Below, piece after piece: positions 1-7,438 of a stretch of 30,828 nt of DNA (its first letter is position 1; each line of letters starts with the position of its first letter). The notes under the pieces were generated by a model. The model ran no database searches. It saw only the letters and a program-made list of their open reading frames with translations, and was not told the origin of the DNA. The DNA comes from CAIUGU01 sp031398625 (GTDB lineage Bacteria > Pseudomonadota > Gammaproteobacteria > Steroidobacterales > Steroidobacteraceae): positions 1 through 30,828 of the forward strand of contig JANNNQ010000405.1 of the NCBI GenBank assembly GCA_031398625.1, in the 5' to 3' direction. The position numbers and the translations under genes were made by a program.

Positions 1-1
1 G

Positions 2-1417
2 GACGGCCACCTCGACGCCGCGGAACGCAAAGCCGCGCGGGATGCCGTCAATGGTGCCGGCACGGGCCGGCCGGGGCGCGACTGGCCGCCCGAGTTCACG
101 CCGCCGCGGACGGGGCCCAAGGGCCCGCTGCTCAAGCCGGCGGACGTCAAGACGTATACGACCGAACCGCTCTATGACCCGAAGGTCCTGCGCACGCTGT
201 TCATCACGTTCGAGAGTCCCGACTGGGAAGACGAACTCGCGTTCTTCTACAACACTGACGTGGAAGTGCCTGCAACCGTGGTCGTGGATGGCAAGACGTA
301 TCAGGATGTCGGCGTGCATTTCCGCGGGCAGACGTCCTTCAAGATGGTGAGCGATGGCCAGAAGCGCTCGCTCAACCTCTCGTTCGATGACCGGCACGAG
401 CAGCAGCAGCTGCTCGGCTACCAGACGCTCAACCTGTTGAACTCGGCAGCCGATCCCACGTTCCTGCGGGCGATGCTGTACATGCAGATCGCACGCGATT
501 ACCTGCCTGCCCCCAAGGCCAACTATGTCCGCGTCGTGATCAATGGAGAGAGCTGGGGCGTGTACGTCAACCTGCAGCAGTTCAATGCGCAGTTCACGAG
601 GGAAGCGGCGGGGGGTGCCGATGCGCGCTGGAAGGTGCCGGGCAATCCGCGCAGCCGCGGCGGTGGCCTGGCCTGGCTGGGCGAAGACGTGGCGCAATAC
701 CGCAACTACTACGAGATCCGGAGCCGAGACAAACCGGAGTCCTGGGCAAAGCTTGTGAACCTGGCCCGCGTGTTGAACCAGACACCGCCCGGCAGGCTGG
801 TGGCGGCACTGGAACCGATCCTGGCCTTGGATGAAGTCCTGCGCTTCCTGGCGGTCGAAAACGCGCTCATCAACAACGATGGCTACTGGGCGCGGGCGAG
901 CGACTACAGCCTCTATGTCGACGCAGCAGGCCGCTTCCACGTCGTCCCGCACGATGTGAACGAGACCCTGCGGCCGATCGAGAGCTTCGGCTGGGGCCGC
1001 TTCGATGGCGGCACGCCGCCGGGGATGGGTGCAGTGGATCTTGATCTGCTCGCGGGCTCCGACGATGCCAGCAAGCCGCTCCTGAGCAAACTGCTTGCCG
1101 TACCGGAACTCCGCAAACGCTACCTCGGTTACCAGAAGGACATCGCGGAGAAATGGCTGACGTGGGACCGGATCGGCCCGCTGGCCGCGACGTACCAGTC
1201 GCTCATTGCGGCGGACATGAAGACGGATGTACGCAAACTGGCCTCTATGGAAGCATTCACCCGCGGAGTCACGATCGATTCGCAGGATGTGTTCAACGGG
1301 CCGATTTCAGCGCCAGGCATGAGCCTCAAGACATTCGTCGAACAGCGGCGCGCCTATATCCTGGGCACTGTTGCGGACTATGAGAAGGAACGGCGTTCTG
1401 TGGGCGTCGCGCGATGA
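2..1417 (+). CDS. CotH-kinase-family protein, 5' end outside window
   Basis: The frame is open from the first bases of the window, so the N-terminus is missing and 471 residues are visible; an ATG at 260 lies inside the conserved domain and is not the start. The first residues (DGHLDAAERKAA) look like the second half of an EF-hand or dockerin-type calcium loop. The rest matches the CotH kinase fold: an early strand region ending in VGVHFRG, then a K-rich SLNLSFDD segment, and a catalytic region with NND (Asp codon at 878-880), DYSLYVDAAGRFHVVPHDVNETL-like spacing and an HDVN metal-binding motif. CotH of Bacillus is an atypical secreted-protein kinase; bacterial relatives in Gram-negatives are mostly uncharacterised and often secreted or surface-associated. 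The gene overlaps the following DUF4159 gene by four bases (ATGA), so the two are probably translated together. Substrate unknown. Confidence 0.8.
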   Translation, partial: DGHLDAAERKAARDAVNGAGTGRPGRDWPPEFTPPRTGPKGPLLKPADVKTYTTEPLYDPKVLRTLFITFESPDWEDELAFFYNTDVEVPATVVVDGKTYQDVGVHFRGQTSFKMVSDGQKRSLNLSFDDRHEQQQLLGYQTLNLLNSAADPTFLRAMLYMQIARDYLPAPKANYVRVVINGESWGVYVNLQQFNAQFTREAAGGADARWKVPGNPRSRGGGLAWLGEDVAQYRNYYEIRSRDKPESWAKLVNLARVLNQTPPGRLVAALEPILALDEVLRFLAVENALINNDGYWARASDYSLYVDAAGRFHVVPHDVNETLRPIESFGWGRFDGGTPPGMGAVDLDLLAGSDDASKPLLSKLLAVPELRKRYLGYQKDIAEKWLTWDRIGPLAATYQSLIAADMKTDVRKLASMEAFTRGVTIDSQDVFNGPISAPGMSLKTFVEQRRAYILGTVADYEKERRSVGVAR

Positions 1418-2244
1418 AACGACTGCGGCTTGGGGTAGCGCTGGCAGCCGGGCTGATCGTGTTCAGCGCGGGCGTCTATGCGCAACGCGAGTTCCGCGTG
1501 TACCGGAGCCTTGAGGAGCAGGCCGACGTGGCGCTGCCCCCGGACTATGACGTTCCCGCCGAGTTTGTCGTGGGACGGCTGATGTATCCGCCCAGAGCTG
1601 GCTGGCGCTTCGGCCGCGGCGGCAACTGGCAGGACGGCGGCACCAGCTGGGCCGTGGATTACCCGCGCGGAGATCGCACCTATGCCCGCCTGCTGCGGCG
1701 GCTCACCGTGATCGATGTGCGCTCGGTCGAGCAGCCCGTGAACCTCGATGATGGCGACGATGTGTTCGACTGGCCCTTCCTGCTCGTGGGCCTGCCCGGT
1801 ACCTGGGAACTCACCGACGATCAGACGCTCAAGCTGCGCGACTACCTGCTGCGGGGCGGGTTCCTGCTGTGCGACAGCTTCTTCGGCACGCAGGAATGGG
1901 CCGGGTTCGAACAGACGATGCAGCGTGTCTTTCCCGACCGGGCTATCGTTGACCTGCCGGAAGAGCACCCGATCTTCCATGTGCTCTACGACCTCAAGGA
2001 CCGCAAGCAGATCTCCAACTGGCAGTCGCTGAACGGCCGGGGCGTCCCCTATCGGGCCGATGGTGCCACGCCCCACTGGCGCGCGGTGCTCGATGACGAT
2101 GGCCGCGTGATGGCCGCGATCCTGTTCAACAACGACATGGGCGACTCGATGCAGTGGGCCGATGACCCGAGCTATCCGCAGGAAGACTCCGCGCTTGGCA
2201 TCCGCGTCGGGGTGAACTACGCGCTGTATTCGCTGACGCACTAG
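1414..2244 (+). CDS. DUF4159 domain protein, exported
   Basis: This 276-aa protein begins with a Sec-type signal (MKRLRLGVALAAGLIVFSAG, cleavage probably after VYA). The body matches the DUF4159 family: a YPPRAGWRFGRGGNWQDGG-like opening, WAVDYPRGDR, then a glutamine-amidotransferase-like fold with LLVGLPGTWELTDDQ, LRDYLLRGGFLLCDSFFG and EEHPIFHVLYDL. The function of DUF4159 is not established; in many genomes it accompanies MoxR/DUF58/VWA clusters, whereas here its partner is the CotH-like gene that it overlaps by four bases. Translational coupling and export suggest that the two proteins act together in the periplasm or at the surface; that is inference. The start is fixed by the ATGA overlap and by the signal peptide following directly. 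The stop is followed six bases later by a heptamer repeat array. Confidence 0.8.
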   Translation: MKRLRLGVALAAGLIVFSAGVYAQREFRVYRSLEEQADVALPPDYDVPAEFVVGRLMYPPRAGWRFGRGGNWQDGGTSWAVDYPRGDRTYARLLRRLTVIDVRSVEQPVNLDDGDDVFDWPFLLVGLPGTWELTDDQTLKLRDYLLRGGFLLCDSFFGTQEWAGFEQTMQRVFPDRAIVDLPEEHPIFHVLYDLKDRKQISNWQSLNGRGVPYRADGATPHWRAVLDDDGRVMAAILFNNDMGDSMQWADDPSYPQEDSALGIRVGVNYALYSLTH

Positions 2245-2250
2245 GGAATG

Positions 2251-2402
2251 GGCTACTGGCTACAGGCTACAGGCTACAGGCTACAGGCTACAGGCAGGAT
2301 ACGGAGGTCCCGTTGATTCTGTCACGAACCTGGCCCTGATCTTCTCGCCTCTTGCTGTTCTTCTTGCCGCTGCGTCTAACCTGTAGCCTGTAGCCTGTAG
2401 CC
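2251..2402. repeat. Heptamer inverted-array element, copy 1
   Basis: Left arm 2251-2295 is one GGCTACT and five GGCTACA copies plus GGC, head to tail. Right arm 2380-2402 is three exact TGTAGCC copies, the reverse complement. The core between them is about 84 nt and has no ORF of note. The element fills the gap between the DUF4159 stop and the 61-aa gene start, ending 17 nt before the ATG. The arms could pair into a stem of over 20 bp in RNA or single-stranded DNA. Related copies lie at 10052, 15288, 16084, 18952 and (solo arm) 23438. Confidence 0.9.
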
Positions 2403-2419
2403 TTCTCCACCCATCCCGC

Positions 2420-2605
2420 ATGCCCTCCAACGTCATCAACCTGAAGAAAGTGAAACGCCAGCGCGCGGAGGCGAAGAACCTCTGCGTGTCCGGATTTCAC
2501 AAGTGGAAGCCCGTCGCCGGCTCCCGCTTCGATGTCCACGAGGGCAAGCTGATCACCCCCGAGCGCTGCCAGCGCTGCGGCCAGGAACGCGTGCGGCTTT
2601 CCTGA
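2420..2605 (+). CDS. Small Cys/His protein, possible zinc ribbon
   Basis: A 61-aa basic protein starting MPSNVINLKKVKRQRAEA. It carries LCVSGFHKWK in the middle and CQRCG near the C-terminus, giving a C-x4-H ... CxxC pattern that could bind one zinc ion. The composition (no long low-complexity run, regular Cys/His spacing) argues for a real gene, and similar short proteins of unknown function occur in other gammaproteobacteria; the last point is recollection, not a search. No Shine-Dalgarno sequence is visible: the 17 nt before the ATG are pyrimidine-rich and follow the TGTAGCC array of repeat copy 1. The stop lies five bases before a short palindromic repeat. Function unknown; nucleic-acid binding is a guess from the basic charge. 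Confidence 0.65.
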   Translation: MPSNVINLKKVKRQRAEAKNLCVSGFHKWKPVAGSRFDVHEGKLITPERCQRCGQERVRLS

Positions 2606-2610
2606 AAACC

Positions 2611-2636
2611 AGGGAATCAGGGACAGTCCCCAGTTT
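2611..2636. repeat. Short REP-like palindrome
   Basis: The sequence at 2620-2630 is GGGACAGTCCC, a perfect 5-bp inverted repeat around one base, within a longer AGGGAATCAGGGACAGTCCC context. GGGGACTGTCCC-type words are common dispersed repeats in proteobacterial genomes and sometimes accompany REP-associated tyrosine transposases; that relationship is from memory and not tested here. It could also cap the 3' end of the 61-aa gene transcript. Confidence 0.5.
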
Positions 2637-2711
2637 CATGCTGCTCTTGTTGAGCCTGTCTGCATTCTGCATAGTGCGCGCCTCTCCTTGTCCTGGCCGC
2701 AGCAGATATCC

Positions 2712-5072
2712 ATGCTTCCCTCGATCGATGTCCGGATCGCGACCGAACTCGCTGTCAAGCCTGCACAGGTCAAGACGGCAATCGCCCTGCTGGATGGGGG
2801 CGCGACGGTGCCGTTCATCGCCCGTTACCGGAAGGAAGCCACCGACGGTCTCGACGATACGCAGTTGCGCACGCTGGCTGAACGCCTCGATTACCTGCGC
2901 GAACTCGAAGAGCGACGGACCACCATCCTCGCCAGCATCGAGGAGCAGCAGAAACTGACTCCTGCCCTGAAAGCAGCCATCGAGACGGCAGAAACCAAGC
3001 AGCGCCTCGAAGACCTCTACCTGCCGTACAAGGTGAAGCGCCGGACACGGGCACAGATCGCGCGTGAAGCGGGCCTGGATGTGCTCGCGACCTCGCTGCT
3101 GGCGGACCCCTCGCTCGTCCCCGAAACCGAGGCAGCGAAGTTCCTCAAGCCGGCGTTCAAGACTGCCCAGGGCGACAACCCGGGCGTGCCTGACGCGAAA
3201 GCGGCCCTCGAAGGCGCGCGGCAGATCCTGATCGAACAGTTTGCGGAAGACGCCGAGTTGCTGGGTGCCTTGCGCCAGCATCTCGGGAACAACGGTGTCG
3301 TGGTCTCGACCGTCGTCGAAGGCAGGCAGGAGGCCGGTGCGAAGTTCAGCGACTACTTCGCCTACCAGGAACCCCTGCGCACGATTCCTTCGCACCGGGC
3401 CCTCGCGCTGTTCCGCGGCCGCAAGGAGGAATTTCTGCGCGTCTCGCTCAAGCTGCCGGAAGAACTCGACCAGGCTGAAGCCGCCGGACGTTCGTCCACT
3501 GCACCGATGAATGCAGGCGAACTGAAGATCGCCGCGCGCTTCCGGATCGCGCCCCAGGGCCGGCCTGCCGATGCCTGGCTCGCACAGACGGTTCGCTGGG
3601 CGTGGCAGATGAAGATCGGCCTGAGCCTCGAGGCCGAACTGTTCACGCAACTGCGCGAGCGGGCGGAAGAAGAAGCCATTCGCGTCTTTGCCCGGAACTT
3701 GCACGACCTGCTGCTCGCCGCGCCTGCGGGGCCTCGCGCCACGATGGGTCTCGATCCCGGCATTCGCACGGGCGTGAAAGTCGCCGTCGTCGACCAGACC
3801 GGCAAGGTCCTCGAGACCTCGACGGTTTACCCGCACCCACCCCGCAATGACTGGGACGGAGCGCTGCGCACGCTGGGACTGCTGGCGATCCGGCACAAGG
3901 TGGACCTGATCAGCATCGGCAACGGCACGGCCTCGCGGGAAACCGACAAGCTCGCAGGCCAGCTCATCAAGGCCGCTCCCGACCTCAAGCTCACGAAGGT
4001 GATGGTGTCCGAAGCCGGTGCCTCCGTGTATTCGGCCTCCGAACTCGCGGCGAAGGAGTTCCCCGATCTGGATGTCAGCCTGCGCGGTGCGGTGTCGATC
4101 GCGCGCCGGCTGCAGGATCCCCTCGCTGAACTGGTCAAGATCGATCCGAAGTCCATCGGCGTCGGCCAGTACCAGCATGACGTGAACCAGGCGAAGCTGG
4201 CCCGTTCGCTCGATGCGGTGGTCGAGGACTGCGTGAATGCAGTGGGCGTGGACCTCAACATGGCGTCGGCACCGCTGCTGGCCCGGATCTCGGGCCTGTC
4301 CACGGCGCTGGCCGAAAACATCGTTCGCCATCGCGATGAGCACGGCCCCTTCGCCAGCCGGGCGGCACTGAAGAAAGTGCCTCGCCTCGGCGAGAAGACT
4401 TTTGAGCAGGCGGCAGGCTTCCTGCGTGTGGTCGACGGCAGGAATCCGCTCGATGCATCAGCCGTCCATCCGGAAGCCTATCCGGTGGTGGAACGCATGC
4501 TCGGCGACCTGCAGCGGCCCCTTGCCGCAGTGATGGGAGACGCGGCCGTCCTGAAGCTGCTCGATCCCGCGAAGTACACCGACGACCGGTTTGGCTTGCC
4601 CACGGTGCGCGACATCGTGCGGGAGCTGGAAAAGCCGGGCCGCGATCCACGCCCCGGATTCCGGATGGCGGAGTTCAGGGACGGCATCGAATCGCTGGCC
4701 GATCTCAGGCCCGGCATGCTGCTGGAAGGCGTCGTCACGAACGTCGCCAACTTTGGCGCATTCGTCGATATCGGCGTCCACCAGGACGGCCTCGTACACA
4801 TCTCGATGCTCGCGAACCGGTTCGTGAAGGATCCCCACGAAGTGGTGAAGGCCGGCGACGTGGTGAAGGTGAAAGTGCTCGAGGTCGACGTGAAGCGACA
4901 GCGCATCGCGCTCACGATGAAGCTCGATGCCGCTCCGGCTGCTCGACAGGAAGGTCCGCGAAACGACAGGCGTCCGGATCAGCCGCTGCCCGCAAGAGCG
5001 CCCAAGGCGGAACCGCAAGGCAATGGCGCAATGGCCGACGCACTCGCGCAGGCCTTCAAGCGGAAAAACTAG
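2712..5072 (+). CDS. tex: Tex, S1-domain transcription accessory protein
   Basis: The 786-aa product is close to the usual Tex/YhgF length (about 773 in E. coli). Visible parts in order: the N-terminal helical region with AIALLDGGATVPFIARYRKE and LDYLRELEERR; the YqgF/RNase H-like domain from about residue 345 (ATMGLDPGIRTGVKVAVVD, SIGNGTASRET, VSEAGASVYSASE); a helix-hairpin-helix region (LARISGLSTALAENIVRHR and a second at KKVPRLGEKTFEQ); and a C-terminal S1 RNA-binding domain (GMLLEGVVTNVANFGAFVDI through RIALTMKLD), followed by a basic tail ending AFKRKN. Tex is a cytoplasmic nucleic-acid-binding protein linked to transcription and gene-expression fidelity. A TTG at 2688 would add eight residues; the ATG at 2712 is preferred because conserved sequence begins directly after it. 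No strong ribosome site is visible. Confidence 0.97.
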   Translation: MLPSIDVRIATELAVKPAQVKTAIALLDGGATVPFIARYRKEATDGLDDTQLRTLAERLDYLRELEERRTTILASIEEQQKLTPALKAAIETAETKQRLEDLYLPYKVKRRTRAQIAREAGLDVLATSLLADPSLVPETEAAKFLKPAFKTAQGDNPGVPDAKAALEGARQILIEQFAEDAELLGALRQHLGNNGVVVSTVVEGRQEAGAKFSDYFAYQEPLRTIPSHRALALFRGRKEEFLRVSLKLPEELDQAEAAGRSSTAPMNAGELKIAARFRIAPQGRPADAWLAQTVRWAWQMKIGLSLEAELFTQLRERAEEEAIRVFARNLHDLLLAAPAGPRATMGLDPGIRTGVKVAVVDQTGKVLETSTVYPHPPRNDWDGALRTLGLLAIRHKVDLISIGNGTASRETDKLAGQLIKAAPDLKLTKVMVSEAGASVYSASELAAKEFPDLDVSLRGAVSIARRLQDPLAELVKIDPKSIGVGQYQHDVNQAKLARSLDAVVEDCVNAVGVDLNMASAPLLARISGLSTALAENIVRHRDEHGPFASRAALKKVPRLGEKTFEQAAGFLRVVDGRNPLDASAVHPEAYPVVERMLGDLQRPLAAVMGDAAVLKLLDPAKYTDDRFGLPTVRDIVRELEKPGRDPRPGFRMAEFRDGIESLADLRPGMLLEGVVTNVANFGAFVDIGVHQDGLVHISMLANRFVKDPHEVVKAGDVVKVKVLEVDVKRQRIALTMKLDAAPAARQEGPRNDRRPDQPLPARAPKAEPQGNGAMADALAQAFKRKN

Positions 5073-5090
5073 TTGGCAGGACTAGTTGGC
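5068..5090. repeat. Direct repeat ACTAGTTGGC at convergent stops
   Basis: ACTAGTTGGC occurs at 5068-5077 and again at 5081-5090. The first copy supplies the TAG stop of tex, and the second, read on the - strand, supplies the TAG stop of the DUF3750 gene. It may be a small local duplication at the junction of the two convergent genes. Confidence 0.6.
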
Positions 5091-5939
5091 GATACCGGAC
5101 GCGCTGCCGGGCGCTGCACCGGACACGGTTTCACTGGCGTCAGCGACGGCGGGCTGCGAGGTGGTGGGAGGCTGGAAAACCACCGCCTGCGCGTCCCCCC
5201 CGGGATGCAGGTTGCCTACCATCGGCAACTTGAGCGCGAGCCGCTTCGGGTTGATGCCGAAGGTGAGTCCCAGCAGGTTCACCTCGACGCCTTCCTCCAC
5301 GCCGGCCAGCACGCCGGCCACGCCGAAGAGACTGAACTGCCCCCCCGTGCCGCTCGGTGTCCTGCCTACCAGCTGCGAGCCGAGATAGTCCTTGCCGATG
5401 GCGGTCGCGGGCATGTCTACCTTCAGTTCGGGTACGGCGCGCAGTACATGGGCGACGAAGGTATTCGAGTTTGGGCCGGGCCAGACGCGATAGGTGCCAG
5501 GCCAGGGATAGTCAGCTACCGCCGCTTCCACGCGCTTGATCAGCTCATCGACGCCGTCACCCCGGACATCACTCAGGAGTTCGGGACGGTTGCCGAACCA
5601 GTAGCCGTCCGCGGGCCGTTCGCGCGCCACCACCGCGGTGTCGCCGCCGCGCCGGAGGCGAAAACCCATGACTTCATACACGAGGAAGCGCTCGGCTCGG
5701 GTCGGCTTCACCGCGACCCAGGTGTGCACTCCGAAGTACCCCCGCCAGCTCACGGCGCGAGCGGCATACACCTGGATCACCGCTTCGGGCGTGGTGGCAG
5801 GATCGGGAGCCAGTCCGGCCGGTTCACGCGAGGCCGTGCGCCAGCTCTGGGCGCCCAGGTTGCCGGTGAACCCGAGATACAGCACGACGAACGCGCCGTA
5901 GGCCGCAAGGGTCATCAACAGGGTTCTGCGCCTGGGCAT
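5082..5939 (-). CDS. DUF3750 family membrane-anchored protein
   Basis: The ATG at 5939 gives 285 aa starting MPRRRTLLMTLAAYGAFVVL, a single N-terminal membrane segment or uncleaved signal. An upstream in-frame ATG at 6026 would add 29 residues (rich in S/P, with no conserved look) and is not chosen. The domain matches DUF3750: WVAVKP, VYEVMGFRLRRGG, YPWPGTYRVWPGPNSNTFV, then VPELKVDMPATAIGKDYL. The C-terminal 30 residues are A/S/T-rich and probably disordered. Family function is unknown; the pattern of one membrane anchor with a large periplasmic part is typical. It lies downstream of the porin gene on the same strand with about 205 nt between them, and converges on tex with only nine bases between stops. 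Confidence 0.75.
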   Translation of the reverse strand: MPRRRTLLMTLAAYGAFVVLYLGFTGNLGAQSWRTASREPAGLAPDPATTPEAVIQVYAARAVSWRGYFGVHTWVAVKPTRAERFLVYEVMGFRLRRGGDTAVVARERPADGYWFGNRPELLSDVRGDGVDELIKRVEAAVADYPWPGTYRVWPGPNSNTFVAHVLRAVPELKVDMPATAIGKDYLGSQLVGRTPSGTGGQFSLFGVAGVLAGVEEGVEVNLLGLTFGINPKRLALKLPMVGNLHPGGDAQAVVFQPPTTSQPAVADASETVSGAAPGSASGIAN

Positions 5940-6075
5940 GGACGATCCGGGGGTCGGTGGAATCACGGGACTTGCGCGCCAGCATGATGACGGGAAGGAA
6001 TCGGGCCGCGCAAGGCGGTTTGTCACATAAGAAACGTCAAGACCGGAGGCAAGATGGCGATGGGCTCTGGACTCT

Positions 6076-6095
6076 CGCAGGACAAAGTTCCTGCG
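6076..6095 (-). terminator. Hairpin after the porin gene, possible terminator
   Basis: CGCAGGA at 6076-6082 pairs with TCCTGCG at 6089-6095 around a six-base loop, about 50 nt past the porin stop. No T-run follows on either strand, so it may act as an mRNA 3'-end stabiliser rather than a true intrinsic terminator. The rest of the 205-nt gap to the DUF3750 gene shows nothing clear. Confidence 0.3.
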
Positions 6096-6144
6096 CCCAC
6101 CTGCGGCCTGCCCGTCCAGCCAGCGCCCGGCTGCGTCCTCGCCC

Positions 6145-7338
6145 TTACAGAAACCACTGCAGCCGAATCTGGAGCGACAGGATGTCCTCGTCGCCGTTCA
6201 GGCCGCCGCGAATGGCCGAATGGGTCAGCGACGTGCCGAGACGCAGCGGATTGCTGAAGTAGCGGATGATGACCAAGCCGACGTTGTCGGAGGAACCGCC
6301 CCCTGCCGAGCTGAAGTCCACGGTGTCGTAGCGGAGCCCGAACTCCCACGCACCCGCCGCGGGATCGTGCAGGAGGGGTCGTCCCACGGTGGCGCTCTGC
6401 TCCGAATACCGGCGCTCGGCTCCGAGGATGTAGGTTCCCTGCACGTAGTAGCCATCGATCTCGGGCTCGCCCGGGGAATCGACGCGCGCATGCATGTATT
6501 CGGACTGGGCGCTCCAGGGACCGTGCATCCACAGCGCTTCGCCCCCGAGGACCTTGCGATTGTCTGCCGCAGTCTGCTGCACTTCGAGCAGGGTTGGCGT
6601 GTCTTCGAGTATTGCGATCGGGTCGGCCGCAAACCGGTTGACGCGGGTCTCTGGCGTTTCCTGGTAAATCGCGTTCACGCCGACGTGGAAGACATCCCGG
6701 GTTCCCGGCAAGGGCCTTACGATCAGCCGGCCCGAATACTTGAGTGGATCGTCGCCGGGCGTGTCGTTGTCAGCGGCATCCCCATTGACCGCGACTGAGT
6801 AGCTCAACGGGCCCTTGCGCCCTTCGAGGCCGAGACCGACGGTGCGGGGAATCGCCAGTGCCTGTTCAATCATCGATCGCTGGTTGAAGATGATCCAGGC
6901 GCCGCCATCGAACAGGCCGACCTGCGGCCGGAACTGGCCCACCTGGATGTCGCCGAACGCGAAACCCGACCGCGTGACCGAGACGTCGAAGAGGGATTTG
7001 CCGACGAAGTCATAACCCGCGTTGAGCAGCCAGCCGGCCCCCAGTTCAGCGCGCAGGTTGAGCAGCACCAGGTCCAGCTCAAGGCCGCTGGGCAGGTCGG
7101 TGACATCCTCGTCGTAGAACGCCGCCCCCATGCGGGCGCGGCCACCGAGCTGGAAGGTGCGCTCGCCATCCACCACCCGGAGGCTGCCGCCTTCGCCGAC
7201 AGAAAACTCGGCGGCTCCGGCGTCCGCTGCCAATCCTGCAAGGCCGAGCAGAATCGCGAATCCGGAAAGCGAACGCACGCTGCACGCATACCCGACCGTC
7301 CGGGGAACTCCCCTGGACGCACTCTCGACTCGATACAT
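6145..7338 (-). CDS. Phosphate-selective porin O/P family outer-membrane protein
   Basis: The ATG at 7338 follows an AAGGGGCAG ribosome site at good spacing and gives 397 aa; an ATG further up at 7410 would add residues with no signal character. An N-terminal signal sequence has its hydrophobic core at SGFAILLGLAGLAADAGA, and the mature part would begin near AEFSVGEGG. The OprP/OprO features are the early GGRARMGAAFYDED strand, LDLVLLNLRAELGAGWLLNAGYDFVGK-type alternating strands, the DIQVGQFRPQVGLFDGGAW segment, and RSMIEQALAIPRTVGLGLEG. The C-terminus ends in a beta-signal-like RLQWFL. Such porins are trimeric outer-membrane channels for phosphate, pyrophosphate or other anions; the actual solute cannot be read from sequence. 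There is no visible Pho box upstream. Confidence 0.85.
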   Translation of the reverse strand: MYRVESASRGVPRTVGYACSVRSLSGFAILLGLAGLAADAGAAEFSVGEGGSLRVVDGERTFQLGGRARMGAAFYDEDVTDLPSGLELDLVLLNLRAELGAGWLLNAGYDFVGKSLFDVSVTRSGFAFGDIQVGQFRPQVGLFDGGAWIIFNQRSMIEQALAIPRTVGLGLEGRKGPLSYSVAVNGDAADNDTPGDDPLKYSGRLIVRPLPGTRDVFHVGVNAIYQETPETRVNRFAADPIAILEDTPTLLEVQQTAADNRKVLGGEALWMHGPWSAQSEYMHARVDSPGEPEIDGYYVQGTYILGAERRYSEQSATVGRPLLHDPAAGAWEFGLRYDTVDFSSAGGGSSDNVGLVIIRYFSNPLRLGTSLTHSAIRGGLNGDEDILSLQIRLQWFL

Positions 7339-7438
7339 CAACTGCCCCTTGCCTTGAGGAAAACATCCACATGGTAATGCAAAGACTTTCGCATCACCCT
7401 GTTCACCCATGCCATCGCCGTCAGTGCGGCAACGGTCG

